Notes: generated from the sequence alone by a model not told the origin. DNA of 64,000 nt from Erythrobacter sp. (GCA_023653115.1 JAMNXO010000001.1:310001-374000), one strand, 5' to 3'; shown: positions 52,402 to 60,452, numbered from the stretch's first letter. Translations and numbers: made by a program.

Positions 52402-53714
52402 GCGGCCGCCTCGGCCAGCAGTCCCATGAAGGTCGGGAAGCTGGTGTTGATCGGGCTGGTATCGTCAACGCTGACACCATCGCGGCTGACGAGCCCTGCG
52501 ACCGCCATGCTCATCGCGATGCGGTGATCGAGCATCGTCTTGACGCGGGCGTTGGCGCTGCCGCGCAGCGGCTCGCCGCCGGTGCCGTGGATGGTTAGAC
52601 CGTCCTCGTGTTCCTCGACCCGCGCGCCGACGCTGCTCAAGGCGGTGGCCATGGTGCTGAGGCGGTCGCTTTCCTTGACCCGTAGTTCCTCAAGGCCCGA
52701 CGTGCGGGTGGTGCCGCTTGCCAGCGCGGCGGCGACGAAAAGCACCGGAAACTCGTCGATCATGCTGGGCGCAATCGCGGGGTCGACATCGATGCCGGTC
52801 AGCGCCGCGTGGCGGACGCGCAAGTCCGCGACCGGCTCCCCGCCGACCTCGCGCGCGTCCACCTCGGTAATATCCGCGCCCATCTGCCGCAGCACGGCAA
52901 GCAGGCCTGCGCGGGTCGGGTTGAGGCCGACGTTGAGGATGGTAAGGTCGCTCCCTGGCACCAGTGTTGCCGCGACCATGAAGAAGGCAGCGGACGAGGG
53001 ATCGCCCGGAACCACCACATCCATCGGCTTGAGGTCGGCCTCGCCGTGGATGGCAATCACTTTCTCGCCGTTCTCCTCGCCCACTTCGAGCCGCGCGCCG
53101 AAGCCGGTCAGCATCCGCTCGGTATGGTCGCGGGTGGGGACGGGCTCGATCACGCGGGTGATGCCGGGTGTGTTGAGCCCGGCCAGCAGCACCGCGCTTT
53201 TGACCTGCGCGCTGGCCACCGGCAGTCGATAGGTGATCGGCACGGCGGGGCTTGCGCCGCGCAGCATCAGGGGCAGGGTGCCGCCCCCCGAGGCTTCGAT
53301 GCCCGCGCCCATCTGCGACAACGGATCGATCACGCGGCCCATCGGGCGGCCCGAAAGGCTCGCATCGCCGATGAAGGTTGCCGTGATCGCATGGCTCGCC
53401 ACCAGGCCCATCAGGAGGCGAGTGGAGGTGCCCGAATTGCCCATGTCGAGCGCGGACTTGGGTTCGAGCAGGCTGCCGAGCCCTGCGCCATGGACGGTCC
53501 ATGTTCCATCATCCGCGCGGATGATATCGGCCCCGAACTGGCGCATCGCGGCAGCGGTCGCCAGCACGTCTTCACCTTCGAGCAGGCCGGTGATGCGGCT
53601 CTGGCCCACGGCGAGGCCCGAGAACATCAGCGCGCGGTGGCTGATCGACTTGTCGCCCGGCACGCGGATAGTCCCGCGCAAGGGGTTGGCGGCGGCGAAA
53701 GTGTGGCTGGTCAT
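52398..53714 (-). CDS. aroA: 5-enolpyruvylshikimate-3-phosphate synthase
   Basis: This 438-aa shikimate-pathway enzyme joins phosphoenolpyruvate to shikimate-3-phosphate. It has LRGTIRVPGDKSISHRALM (~12-30), NSGTSTRLLMG (~92-102) and the C-terminal LRVKESDRLSTMATAL. The loop just after the Lys-Ser motif and an Ala near 100 hint at a class II-like enzyme, but I cannot confirm glyphosate tolerance. The ATG at 53714 begins MTSHTFAAANP; open frame upstream lacks homology. It is divergent from the TIGR02300 gene. Confidence 0.96.
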   Translation of the reverse strand: MTSHTFAAANPLRGTIRVPGDKSISHRALMFSGLAVGQSRITGLLEGEDVLATAAAMRQFGADIIRADDGTWTVHGAGLGSLLEPKSALDMGNSGTSTRLLMGLVASHAITATFIGDASLSGRPMGRVIDPLSQMGAGIEASGGGTLPLMLRGASPAVPITYRLPVASAQVKSAVLLAGLNTPGITRVIEPVPTRDHTERMLTGFGARLEVGEENGEKVIAIHGEADLKPMDVVVPGDPSSAAFFMVAATLVPGSDLTILNVGLNPTRAGLLAVLRQMGADITEVDAREVGGEPVADLRVRHAALTGIDVDPAIAPSMIDEFPVLFVAAALASGTTRTSGLEELRVKESDRLSTMATALSSVGARVEEHEDGLTIHGTGGEPLRGSANARVKTMLDHRIAMSMAVAGLVSRDGVSVDDTSPINTSFPTFMGLLAEAAA

Positions 53715-53886
53715 CAGGCGGCGGTCTTTGACAGCGCCCTGCGCTTCTGGCAAGGCGCGCCGCGCGCGGGGCCGCACGCTCTTGATAAAGAGCTTGCCGG
53801 AACCCACTATCCTGACGCAACCCGACGCGAATTTGCGCAAGTTTTCGCCCGCCCCTGCAGGGGTTGGCCTGTATTGAGGAATAAAG

Positions 53887-54228
53887 ATGGCAAAGCCCGA
53901 ATGGGGTACCAAGCGTACCTGCCCCAAGTGCGGGGAGCGGTTCTACGATCTCGGCAAGGATGATCCGGTGACCTGCATCGAATGTGGCGACACCTGGTCG
54001 CCCGAGCCGGTGCTCAAGTCCAAGCAGCCGATTCCCTTCGAAGAAGAGAAGAAGGTTGATGCCGACGCCGACGCCGATCTGGGCGGCGACGAGGATATCG
54101 ACGATCTGGAAGATATCGAAGACATCGACGAAGACGGCGATTCGCCCGATAACGACGTCGATCTCGGCGGGGACGACGATCTCGGCGTTGCCACCGGCAC
54201 CGGCGAAGACAACGAAGACGAAATCTGA
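53887..54228 (+). CDS. TIGR02300 (FYDLN-acid) family protein
   Basis: This 113-aa protein is restricted to alphaproteobacteria. An N-terminal zinc-ribbon-like part (CPKCGERFYDLGKDDP and CIECGDTW, two CxxC pairs at about 12-15 and 32-35) is followed by an extremely acidic Asp/Glu tail of about 70 residues. Function is unknown; the family usually sits near aroA or cmk, as here, and often before tRNA-Ala. GAGGAATAAAG precedes the ATG. The 172-base gap to aroA holds a small CTCTT/AAGAG inverted repeat and no gene. Confidence 0.93.
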   Translation: MAKPEWGTKRTCPKCGERFYDLGKDDPVTCIECGDTWSPEPVLKSKQPIPFEEEKKVDADADADLGGDEDIDDLEDIEDIDEDGDSPDNDVDLGGDDDLGVATGTGEDNEDEI

Positions 54229-54316
54229 TTTTTCATCTTGCAAAGGTGAGGCGGCCCTTCTAATGGCCGCCTCCCGCAGGCAGGGCGCTTCGTTCTGCTT
54301 GCACGATGACTGGTTC

Positions 54317-54392
54317 GGGGCCTTAGCTCAGCTGGGAGAGCGCAACACTGGCAGTGTTGAGGTCAGCGGTTCGATCCCGCTAGGCTCCACCA
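54317..54392 (+). tRNA. tRNA-Ala (anticodon GGC)
   Basis: A 76-nt cloverleaf. The acceptor stem is GGGGCCT/AGGCTCC (one G-T pair), with discriminator A and encoded CCA. The D arm is GCTC...GAGC. The anticodon stem CAACA/TGTTG has loop CTGGCAG, giving GGC, and the T loop is TTCGATC. A terminator follows. Confidence 0.96.
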
Positions 54393-54444
54393 ATCATCCT
54401 GATCAAAGTCGAAGAATTGGCTGCCTGAGGCAGCTCCCTTCGCA

Positions 54445-54480
54445 ACGCTGGCCGACGAGGTTTCGTCCGCCGGCGTTTTT
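54445..54480 (+). terminator. Intrinsic terminator after tRNA-Ala
   Basis: The stem runs ACGC-T-GGC-C-GACGA against TCGTC-C-GCC-G-GCGT around the loop GGTT, with small bulges, and is followed by five T residues at 54476-54480. Confidence 0.82.
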
Positions 54481-54523
54481 CGCATGATGCGGGCGCTGCG
54501 GCACCCGCGAGGAGAAGTTGGCG

Positions 54524-56002
54524 ATGTTCGACACGCTGTCCGACCGTCTTGGCGGGGTCTTTGACAAGCTCAAGGGCCGTGGCGCATTGCGCGAGCAGGA
54601 CGTGCGCGACGCCATGCGCGAGGTGCGGATCGCGCTGCTCGAAGCCGATGTCGCGCTCCCCGTCGCCCGCCGCTTCATCGATGCCGTTACCGAAAAGGCC
54701 GTGGGGCAGGATGTGCTGCGCTCGGTCACGCCGGGCCAGCAGGTCATCAAGATCGTCCATGACGAGCTGGTGGAAACGCTCGGCGGGACCGAGACCGAGG
54801 GCCTGAACCTCGACGCCAAGCCGCCGGTCGTGATCATGATGGTCGGCCTGCAGGGCTCGGGGAAAACCACCACCACTGCCAAGCTCGCCAAGCTGATCCG
54901 CGAACGCCACGGCAAGAAGGCCCTGATGGCCTCGCTCGACGTCAATCGTCCGGCCGCGCAGGAACAGCTCGCGGTGCTGGGCGGGCAGGTCGAAGTGGCG
55001 ACCTTGCCGATCGTTGCGGGCCAGCAGCCGGTCGATATTGCGCGCCGTGCGATGGAAGCGGCACGCTTGCAGAACTTCGACGTGCTGCTGCTCGATACCG
55101 CGGGCCGTCTGCACGTTGATGACGCGCTGATGGCCGAGATGAAGGCCGTGGCCGGCGTTTCGGCCCCGAATGAAGTGCTGCTGGTGGTCGATTCGCTCAC
55201 CGGCCAGGACGCGGTCAACGTCGCGCAGAGCTTCAGCGGCGAAGTGCCGCTGACCGGCGTTGTGCTGACCCGCATGGACGGCGATGCCCGCGGCGGCGCG
55301 GCGCTCTCCATGCGCGCAGTCACCGGCAAGCCGATCAAGTTTGCCGGCACCGGCGAAAAGCTCGACGCGATCGAAGTGTTCCGCCCCGGCAGCGTGGCCG
55401 ACCGCATTCTCGGCATGGGCGATGTTGTCAGCCTGGTCGAAAAGGCCGCGGCGACGATCAAGGAAGCCGACGCCGAAAAGATGGCGCGCAACCTCGAGAA
55501 GGGCAAATTCGATCTCGACGATCTCGCGATGCAACTGAAGCAGATGCGCGCGATGGGCGGCCTCGGGATGCTGGCGGGCATGATGCCGGGCATGAAAAAG
55601 GCCAAGGCCGCGATGGCCAATTCGGGCATGGACGACAAGGTGCTGGTGCACATGGAAGCGATCATCTCCTCGATGACGGCCAAGGAACGCGCCAATCCCG
55701 ATCTGATGAACGCCAAGCGCAAGAAGCGCGTCGCAGCCGGCAGCGGCACCGATGTGCAGACGGTCAACAAGGTGCTGAAGATGCATCAGGAAATGGCCCG
55801 CGCGATGAAGCAGATCAAGAAGATGGGCGGATTGAAGGGCCTCGCCTCGATGTTCGGCGCTGGTGGCGGCGGGATGGGCGGAATGCCCGGTTCCGGCGGC
55901 CCGATGGGCGGCATGGGCGGGGGCGGTCTGCCCGGTCTTGGCGGCCCCGGAGGGATGGGCGGATTGCCCGGTCTCGGTGGCCCGCCCCGCATCAAGAAAT
56001 AG
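54524..56002 (+). CDS. ffh: Signal recognition particle protein Ffh
   Basis: This 492-aa GTPase binds 4.5S RNA and signal sequences to target membrane proteins co-translationally. The N domain leads to the GTPase with G1 GLQGSGKTTTTAKLA (~106-120), G3 LLDTAGRLHVD (~188-198) and G4 TRMDGDARGGAA. The M domain (about 325-450) has the RNA-binding and Met-rich groove. The C-terminal 50 residues are a Gly/Met/Pro low-complexity tail (GGMGGMPGSGGPMGGMGGGG), longer than in E. coli. The ATG at 54524 has GAGGAG about ten bases upstream. Confidence 0.97.
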   Translation: MFDTLSDRLGGVFDKLKGRGALREQDVRDAMREVRIALLEADVALPVARRFIDAVTEKAVGQDVLRSVTPGQQVIKIVHDELVETLGGTETEGLNLDAKPPVVIMMVGLQGSGKTTTTAKLAKLIRERHGKKALMASLDVNRPAAQEQLAVLGGQVEVATLPIVAGQQPVDIARRAMEAARLQNFDVLLLDTAGRLHVDDALMAEMKAVAGVSAPNEVLLVVDSLTGQDAVNVAQSFSGEVPLTGVVLTRMDGDARGGAALSMRAVTGKPIKFAGTGEKLDAIEVFRPGSVADRILGMGDVVSLVEKAAATIKEADAEKMARNLEKGKFDLDDLAMQLKQMRAMGGLGMLAGMMPGMKKAKAAMANSGMDDKVLVHMEAIISSMTAKERANPDLMNAKRKKRVAAGSGTDVQTVNKVLKMHQEMARAMKQIKKMGGLKGLASMFGAGGGGMGGMPGSGGPMGGMGGGGLPGLGGPGGMGGLPGLGGPPRIKK

Positions 56003-56006
56003 TTTT

Positions 56007-56034
56007 AGTTCAGCAGTTTAAGTTCAGAAATTTA
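56007..56034 (+). repeat. Two 14-bp tandem repeats in ffh-rpsP gap
   Basis: AGTTCAGCAGTTTA (56007-56020) is followed directly by AGTTCAGAAATTTA (56021-56034), with two mismatches. The AT-rich 60-base gap is unusual here and may hold rpsP promoter elements. Confidence 0.6.
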
Positions 56035-56062
56035 ATCAATTCCAATCGAAAGGTAGTATCCC

Positions 56063-56605
56063 ATGTCCATTTCCATCCGGCTTTCGCGCGGCGGTGCCAA
56101 GAAGCGTCCCTATTACCGCATCGTCGTCGCCAACAGCCGCAGCCCGCGCGACGGCAAGTATCTCGAGCAGATCGGCACCTACAACCCGCTGCTCGCCAAG
56201 GATTCGCCCGAGCGCATCAAGCTCGTCGAAGACCGCGCCCGCTACTGGCTCGGCGTTGGCGCACAGCCGACCGATCGCGTCGCCCGCTTCCTCGATGCCG
56301 CCGGCATCCTGGAGCGCGCTGCTCGCGTGAACCCCAAGAAGGGCGAGCCGGGCGAGAAGGCCAAGGAGCGCGCAGAAGAGCGTGCGGCCAAGATTGCCGA
56401 AGCCGAAGAAGCTGCACGCGCCGCTGAAGAAGAAGCCAAGGCCGCTGCTGCCGCTCCGGCGGTTGAAGAAGCGCCCGCCGCTGAAGAAGCCGCTGCCGAA
56501 GAAGCGCCCGCCGCTGAAGAAGCTGCCGCTGAAGAAGCGCCGGCTGCTGAAGAAGCACCTGCTGCTGAAGAAGCCCCGGCTGCCGACGAGCAGGCTGAAG
56601 GCTGA
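56063..56605 (+). CDS. rpsP: 30S ribosomal protein S16 with long Ala/Glu tail
   Basis: This 180-aa protein has the S16 core in the first ~80 residues ([20 protein letters not shown] ... [20 protein letters not shown]). Residues ~95-180 are a charged, then Ala-Glu-Glu-Ala-Pro repeated tail with about eight copies of (A)AEE(A)AP. E. coli S16 is about half this length. Alphaproteobacteria commonly carry such extensions, whose role is unknown. It heads the rpsP-rimM(-trmD-rplS) cluster. Confidence 0.96.
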   Translation: MSISIRLSRGGAKKRPYYRIVVANSRSPRDGKYLEQIGTYNPLLAKDSPERIKLVEDRARYWLGVGAQPTDRVARFLDAAGILERAARVNPKKGEPGEKAKERAEERAAKIAEAEEAARAAEEEAKAAAAAPAVEEAPAAEEAAAEEAPAAEEAAAEEAPAAEEAPAAEEAPAADEQAEG

Positions 56606-56613
56606 TTTTGGCC

Positions 56614-57114
56614 ATGACCAAGCCCGTCACCCTCGCCGCCATTGCCGGCGCGCACGGGGTGGCGGGCGAGGTGCGTCTGAAGCTGTTCGGCGAGGGTGTC
56701 GCGGGCCTGTCCTGCTACAAGACCTTCAACGACGGCGCGCTGACGCTGCTCAAGATCCGCGACGACGGCAAGGGCGGGGCGGTTGCCCGCTTTGCCGAAT
56801 GCACCTCGCGCGCCGATGCCGAAAGGCTGCGCGGCACCGTGCTCACTGTGCCGCGCGAGGCGCTGCCCCCGCTGGCCGAGGGTGAGTTCTACCACGCCGA
56901 TCTGCTGGGGCTGCCGGTGGTCACCGATGCGGGCGAGGCGGTCGGTACGGTTCTCGCCATCGAGAATTTCGGCGCGACCGACATCATCGAGATTACCCGC
57001 GCACCTGTCCCCGAGAAGGGGCCGAAAACCTTCATGGTGCCGATGATCCCCGCCGCTGTGCTGGAGTGGGATGAACAGCGGCTTGTGATCGCGGCAGGAT
57101 TCGCCGAAGATTAG
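56614..57114 (+). CDS. rimM: 16S rRNA processing protein RimM
   Basis: This 166-aa assembly factor binds S19 and helps mature the 30S head. The N-terminal RimM domain shows AAIAGAHGVAGEVRLKLFG, and the PRC-barrel shows GEFYHADLLGLPVVTDAGEAVG and MVPMIPAAVLEWDE. The ATG at 56614 is eight bases after the rpsP stop. In most proteobacteria trmD follows directly; here five other genes and a trmD relic intervene. Confidence 0.95.
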   Translation: MTKPVTLAAIAGAHGVAGEVRLKLFGEGVAGLSCYKTFNDGALTLLKIRDDGKGGAVARFAECTSRADAERLRGTVLTVPREALPPLAEGEFYHADLLGLPVVTDAGEAVGTVLAIENFGATDIIEITRAPVPEKGPKTFMVPMIPAAVLEWDEQRLVIAAGFAED

Positions 57115-57117
57115 GGC

Positions 57118-57663
57118 GTGAGCCCACCGCGCGACGAACTCTGGCACCGCATTGCGGCCCATGACATCGGGCCTTCCGACGCATCGCTGAGTTTTGCCGC
57201 CCGGCTTGCCCGCGAGAACCGCTGGAGCCATGCCCATGCCGAGGCGGTGATCGGCGAGTATAAACGCTTCTGCTACCTCGCACTGACCGCCGGCCACGAG
57301 GTCACCCCGTCCGACGCGGTCGATCAGGCATGGCACCTGCATCTTACCTACAGCCGCGACTACTGGCAGAGCTTTTGCCCGGACGTGCTGCGCGCCGATA
57401 TGCACCACGGCCCGACCAAGGGCGGGGCGGCCGAGCGCGACCGGTTCTACCACCAATATGCCGCCACGCTCGCCGCCTACGAGGCTGCCTTTGGCTCCGC
57501 GCCCCCCGCCGCTATCTGGCCGGCTGCACAGCGCCGCTTTTCTGTCGATCCAAAAGCAGTGCGTGTTAACTTTTCCGATGGTATCTTCCTGTCACGCCGG
57601 GTCGCGCTGGCGCTGGGTCTGATCTTCCTCATGGTAGGCTGGCTCGCGGGAAGGATTGTGTGA
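57118..57663 (+). CDS. Glycine-rich-domain (GRDP)-like membrane-anchored protein
   Basis: This 181-aa protein starts with a GTG three bases after rimM. Residues ~20-120 resemble the bacterial glycine-rich domain-containing protein group, with KRFCYLALTAGHEVTPSDAV and VDQAWHLHLTYSRDYWQSFC as the most conserved block. A single C-terminal membrane helix (about 160-178) anchors it. No enzymatic residues are obvious beyond clustered His/Trp. The adjacent TIGR04222 gene overlaps its stop by one base, suggesting that the two products work together. Function unknown. Confidence 0.75.
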   Translation: MSPPRDELWHRIAAHDIGPSDASLSFAARLARENRWSHAHAEAVIGEYKRFCYLALTAGHEVTPSDAVDQAWHLHLTYSRDYWQSFCPDVLRADMHHGPTKGGAAERDRFYHQYAATLAAYEAAFGSAPPAAIWPAAQRRFSVDPKAVRVNFSDGIFLSRRVALALGLIFLMVGWLAGRIV

Positions 57664-58487
57664 TGGAGCTGTTCTCGTCCTGGACGGGCAGCGATTTCTT
57701 GCAGTTTTACATCATGCTGCTGGTGCTGAGTGCCGTGGCAGGGTGGTGGATACCTGCGCAACTTCGCCCCGCCGGCCGCGCGAGCGAATCGCTCGATGCC
57801 GAGGATCTGGCGATGCTCGGCGGCGGGCGCGAGCGGTTTGCCGATTCGCTGCTGGCCGATCTGTTCGTGCGCGGCGGGCTGGCGGCGGTGAGCGCAGGCA
57901 AGTTAGAAGTGGTGCAGCCGGGCCTTCCGGCCAGTCCGGCAGGCAAGGCGCTGCTGGCTTACGGTGCGCCGATTTCGGCCAGCGCGGCGAGCAAGGCGGT
58001 GGGCGTCCATGCCGAGCGGGTCGCCGCACGGCTGCGTCGCAGCGGGCTCTTGCTGCGTCCCGAGGAACTCACCCAATTGCGCTGGCTTTCGATTGCGCCG
58101 TTCTGCGCGCTGCTGCTGCTCGGCCTTTACCGCCAGCGCGCCGGCAGCGCCGAGGGCGAGGCGACCGGCTTTCTGGTGATCCTGATGGTGCTGACGGCGG
58201 GGCTGGCGCTGCTGCGCTTCTTCAAGGTCGATCACCGCACCCGCGCGGGGATTGCGGCGGTGCAGGGCTTTCGGGCGCGGGCCGCACGCCTCTCTGCCGC
58301 ACCGCGTCCCGAAGAGGTGGCAACCGCTGTGGCGCTGTTCGGCACCGGCGTGCTGGTCGGCACCCCGTGGGAGCCGGTCCACGCGATGCGGCACCAGAGC
58401 GGAGGCGGGGACGGCGGCAGCAGCGACAGCAGCAGCGATGGCGGCAGTGACGGCGGCGGCGGTGGCTGCGGTGGTTGCGGGGGCTGA
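57663..58487 (+). CDS. TIGR04222 domain membrane protein with Gly/Ser/Cys-rich tail
   Basis: This 274-aa protein has a membrane helix near the N-terminus (about 14-34). A soluble domain of about 100 residues contains a winged-helix-like stretch (VHAERVAARLRRSGLLLRPEE). Two more helices lie at about 147-165 and 172-192. It ends in low complexity: SGGGDGGSSDSSSDGG, then GGGGGCGGCGG. This is the layout of TIGR04222 proteins, whose role is unknown; the cysteines resemble a metal- or modification-prone tail. The ATG shares a base with the preceding stop (TGATG); a GTG one codon earlier is possible. Confidence 0.8.
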   Translation: MELFSSWTGSDFLQFYIMLLVLSAVAGWWIPAQLRPAGRASESLDAEDLAMLGGGRERFADSLLADLFVRGGLAAVSAGKLEVVQPGLPASPAGKALLAYGAPISASAASKAVGVHAERVAARLRRSGLLLRPEELTQLRWLSIAPFCALLLLGLYRQRAGSAEGEATGFLVILMVLTAGLALLRFFKVDHRTRAGIAAVQGFRARAARLSAAPRPEEVATAVALFGTGVLVGTPWEPVHAMRHQSGGGDGGSSDSSSDGGSDGGGGGCGGCGG

Positions 58488-58509
58488 CTTCCCGGCGTAA
58501 GCGGCGGGT

Positions 58510-59499
58510 ATGACGAAGCTTCCTGTCGCCATTGTCCAAGCCGCGCCGATCCCGCTCGATTTCCAAGCGGGGATCGACAAGGCTGTGCGTCTGGCGCGTG
58601 AAGCGATCGACAGCGGCGCGCGGGTGGTGGCGTTCGGCGAGACCTTTCTGGGCGGCTATCCGCTGTGGCTCGATGAAGCCCCCGGCGCGGCCTTGTGGGA
58701 CCATCCCGGCACCGAGGCGCTCCATGCAATCATGCTGGAGCAAGCCGTGGTCGCCAATGACGAGCGGCTGCTGCCCTTGCAGGAACTCGCCGATGCGAGC
58801 GGTGCGTCAATCAGCATCGGCGCGCATGAGCGGGTGCGCCGCAGCCTCGTCAACAACCAGCTGACCTTCCGCCCCGGCCTGCCGGTACTCGATCACCGCA
58901 AGCTCGTGCCGACCCATGGCGAGCGCCTGATCTGGGCGCGGGGCGATGGCTCGACGCTGGGGGTGCATCAGGCCGAGTGGGGCCGGCTCGGCACGCTGAT
59001 CTGCTGGGAGCACTGGATGCCGCTCGCACGCGCGGCGATGCACAATCTGGGCGAGGATGTGCACGTGGCGGCATGGCCGACGGTGCGTGAGAGCCACCAG
59101 ATCGCCTCGCGCCATTACGCGATGGAGGGCCGGTGCTTTGTGCTCGCTGCAGGGCTGGTGCAGGTGAAGGATGATCTGCTCGATGGGCTGGAGCGGGTCG
59201 CCCGCGCTCAAGTAGCCGAAGGCGGTAGCGCAACAGAGACTCGCGGCGCAGCGCGTGAGTTGCTGGAGGCGATCCCCGGCGAAGTGCTAAACCGTGGCGG
59301 CTCGCTGATCGCCGCACCCAATGCCCGCGTGATCGCGCAGGCGGGCGAGGGCGAGGAGACGCTCTTCGCCGACTTGGACCTTGACGAAATCGCGGCGGGG
59401 CTGACCACCCTCGATACTGACGGGCATTATGGGCGACCTGATGTGTTCGAGCTGACAGTTGACACGCGGGCGAAGGATGGGGTGAATTGGACTATGTAG
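58510..59499 (+). CDS. Nitrilase (carbon-nitrogen hydrolase)
   Basis: This 329-aa enzyme is of the true nitrilase branch, which hydrolyses nitriles to acids and ammonia (some members make amides). The catalytic triad is Glu44 (AFGETFLGGYP), Lys131 (HRKLVPTHGERLIW) and Cys165 (LICWEHWMPLAR), all in the spacing and context of plant and bacterial nitrilases. Length is typical. It lies 22 bases after the TIGR04222 gene and overlaps a small membrane-protein gene by 13 bases. An aldoxime dehydratase or other nitrile-generating gene is not visible, so the natural substrate is unknown. Confidence 0.92.
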   Translation: MTKLPVAIVQAAPIPLDFQAGIDKAVRLAREAIDSGARVVAFGETFLGGYPLWLDEAPGAALWDHPGTEALHAIMLEQAVVANDERLLPLQELADASGASISIGAHERVRRSLVNNQLTFRPGLPVLDHRKLVPTHGERLIWARGDGSTLGVHQAEWGRLGTLICWEHWMPLARAAMHNLGEDVHVAAWPTVRESHQIASRHYAMEGRCFVLAAGLVQVKDDLLDGLERVARAQVAEGGSATETRGAARELLEAIPGEVLNRGGSLIAAPNARVIAQAGEGEETLFADLDLDEIAAGLTTLDTDGHYGRPDVFELTVDTRAKDGVNWTM

Positions 59500-59816
59500 C
59501 CGCATTCGTCGTCGCGCTTGGTATCACGCTTGCCGTCTCGATCCTTGGCGTCATCTTAGCGGTTTTCTGCTGGGCAGCGCTTCGTGGCAGTTCATTCGTA
59601 AGCGACGAGATTGCTCTTATCAAAGCGTGTACAGGACTGTTTCCAACGGGTCTGACATTAGCCGCGCTCGTAGCCCTTTTTCACATATTGAGCGAAGAGA
59701 CCCGTGATACGTATAGTGCCGGCATATCTATCGTGGTGCTCACCGTTGTGCTGGTGTTGAGTATTGGATGGCCTGCTAGCTACCTTGTGGCGCGCCGATT
59801 GACACTTCGCCGCTAG
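59487..59816 (+). CDS. Small three-helix membrane protein of unknown function
   Basis: This 109-aa protein has hydrophobic helices at about 5-30, 48-67 and 78-100 and ends with a basic VARRLTLRR. Its start is a TTG inside the nitrilase gene (13-base overlap). Its GC content is lower than its neighbours' and its codon use is less GC3-biased, suggesting foreign origin. No family is recognised. It is followed after seven bases by the truncated trmD copy. Confidence 0.55.
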   Translation: MDYVAAFVVALGITLAVSILGVILAVFCWAALRGSSFVSDEIALIKACTGLFPTGLTLAALVALFHILSEETRDTYSAGISIVVLTVVLVLSIGWPASYLVARRLTLRR

Positions 59817-59823
59817 GATACGC

Positions 59824-59904
59824 ATGACCTTCGTCGCCACCATCCTTACGCTCTATCCCGAGATGTTCCCCGGGCCCCTAGCGCTCACTTGGCGCCCCAG
59901 GTGA
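59824..59904 (+). pseudogene. trmD: Truncated 5' end of trmD (relic)
   Basis: From its ATG, 19 codons read [19 protein letters not shown], matching the intact trmD at 60494 ([19 protein letters not shown]). They then diverge into seven unrelated residues and a TGA at 59902. Differences in the aligned part are one Val/Ala change and several silent third-position changes, so it is not a very recent exact copy. The core of 17 bases at 59860-59876 is identical to 60530-60546, exactly 670 bases apart. The 180-aa gene on the other strand ends right at the divergence point. Confidence 0.85.
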
Positions 59905-60427
59905 CCGAGTAGGACATGTCTTCACGATAGGCCATCGGCCCGGCACCGTGGTAGAAGCGGTAGAGGCCGGTCTTGGGGATCGTGACTTCCAGCCGCCCGC
60001 TGGTCTTGCCGCTGATAGTATGCATCTCGGGTGTGTGATCGAGCGCGGGCCACGGACGGATATCGATGAAGACCGTGCCGTCGAAGCCCTTCTTGCTGTC
60101 CACCTCGTAGTCGATGAAAGCCTTCTGCCCTTCGAACAGCACCATGGTGCGCGGGCCGGCGGGGATATAGGTCGCGGCCATGCCGTCGCGGCTGTAGTGG
60201 TAGTAGCCGAGATAGGGGAACAAGCCCGAGATGTAGGCCAGCAGCCATGCTACCAGCGGGACGATCACGATCCAGATGCTGAAGCGTATCAACGTGCCGC
60301 GGTATTCGGGGCCGATGCCGCCTTCGTCATCCTCGCCATTGGGCGCGGGGCCGAACAACAGGCCGGCAGCCCAGTCGGACGGACCCGTTTGCCGCTGATT
60401 ATGCATGTCGAACAGACCCATAGTCAT
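59885..60427 (-). CDS. Single-pass membrane protein of unknown function between trmD copies
   Basis: This 180-aa protein has a polar, acidic N-terminus (~45 residues) and one membrane helix (about 47-71, FSIWIVIVPLVAWLLAYISG). A C-terminal domain of about 100 residues has alternating strands and several aromatic residues (RTMVLFEGQKAFIDYEV, KTGLYRFYHGAGPMAY), probably a beta-sandwich outside the membrane. I recognise no family. It is antisense to the operon, and its stop lies where the truncated trmD copy loses similarity. Internal ATGs at codons 3 and 8 are alternative starts. It is the only gene in the inserted segment. Confidence 0.65.
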   Translation of the reverse strand: MTMGLFDMHNQRQTGPSDWAAGLLFGPAPNGEDDEGGIGPEYRGTLIRFSIWIVIVPLVAWLLAYISGLFPYLGYYHYSRDGMAATYIPAGPRTMVLFEGQKAFIDYEVDSKKGFDGTVFIDIRPWPALDHTPEMHTISGKTSGRLEVTIPKTGLYRFYHGAGPMAYREDMSYSVTWGAK

Positions 60428-60452
60428 CGCTCTATCCGCACAAGCTTAGCAA

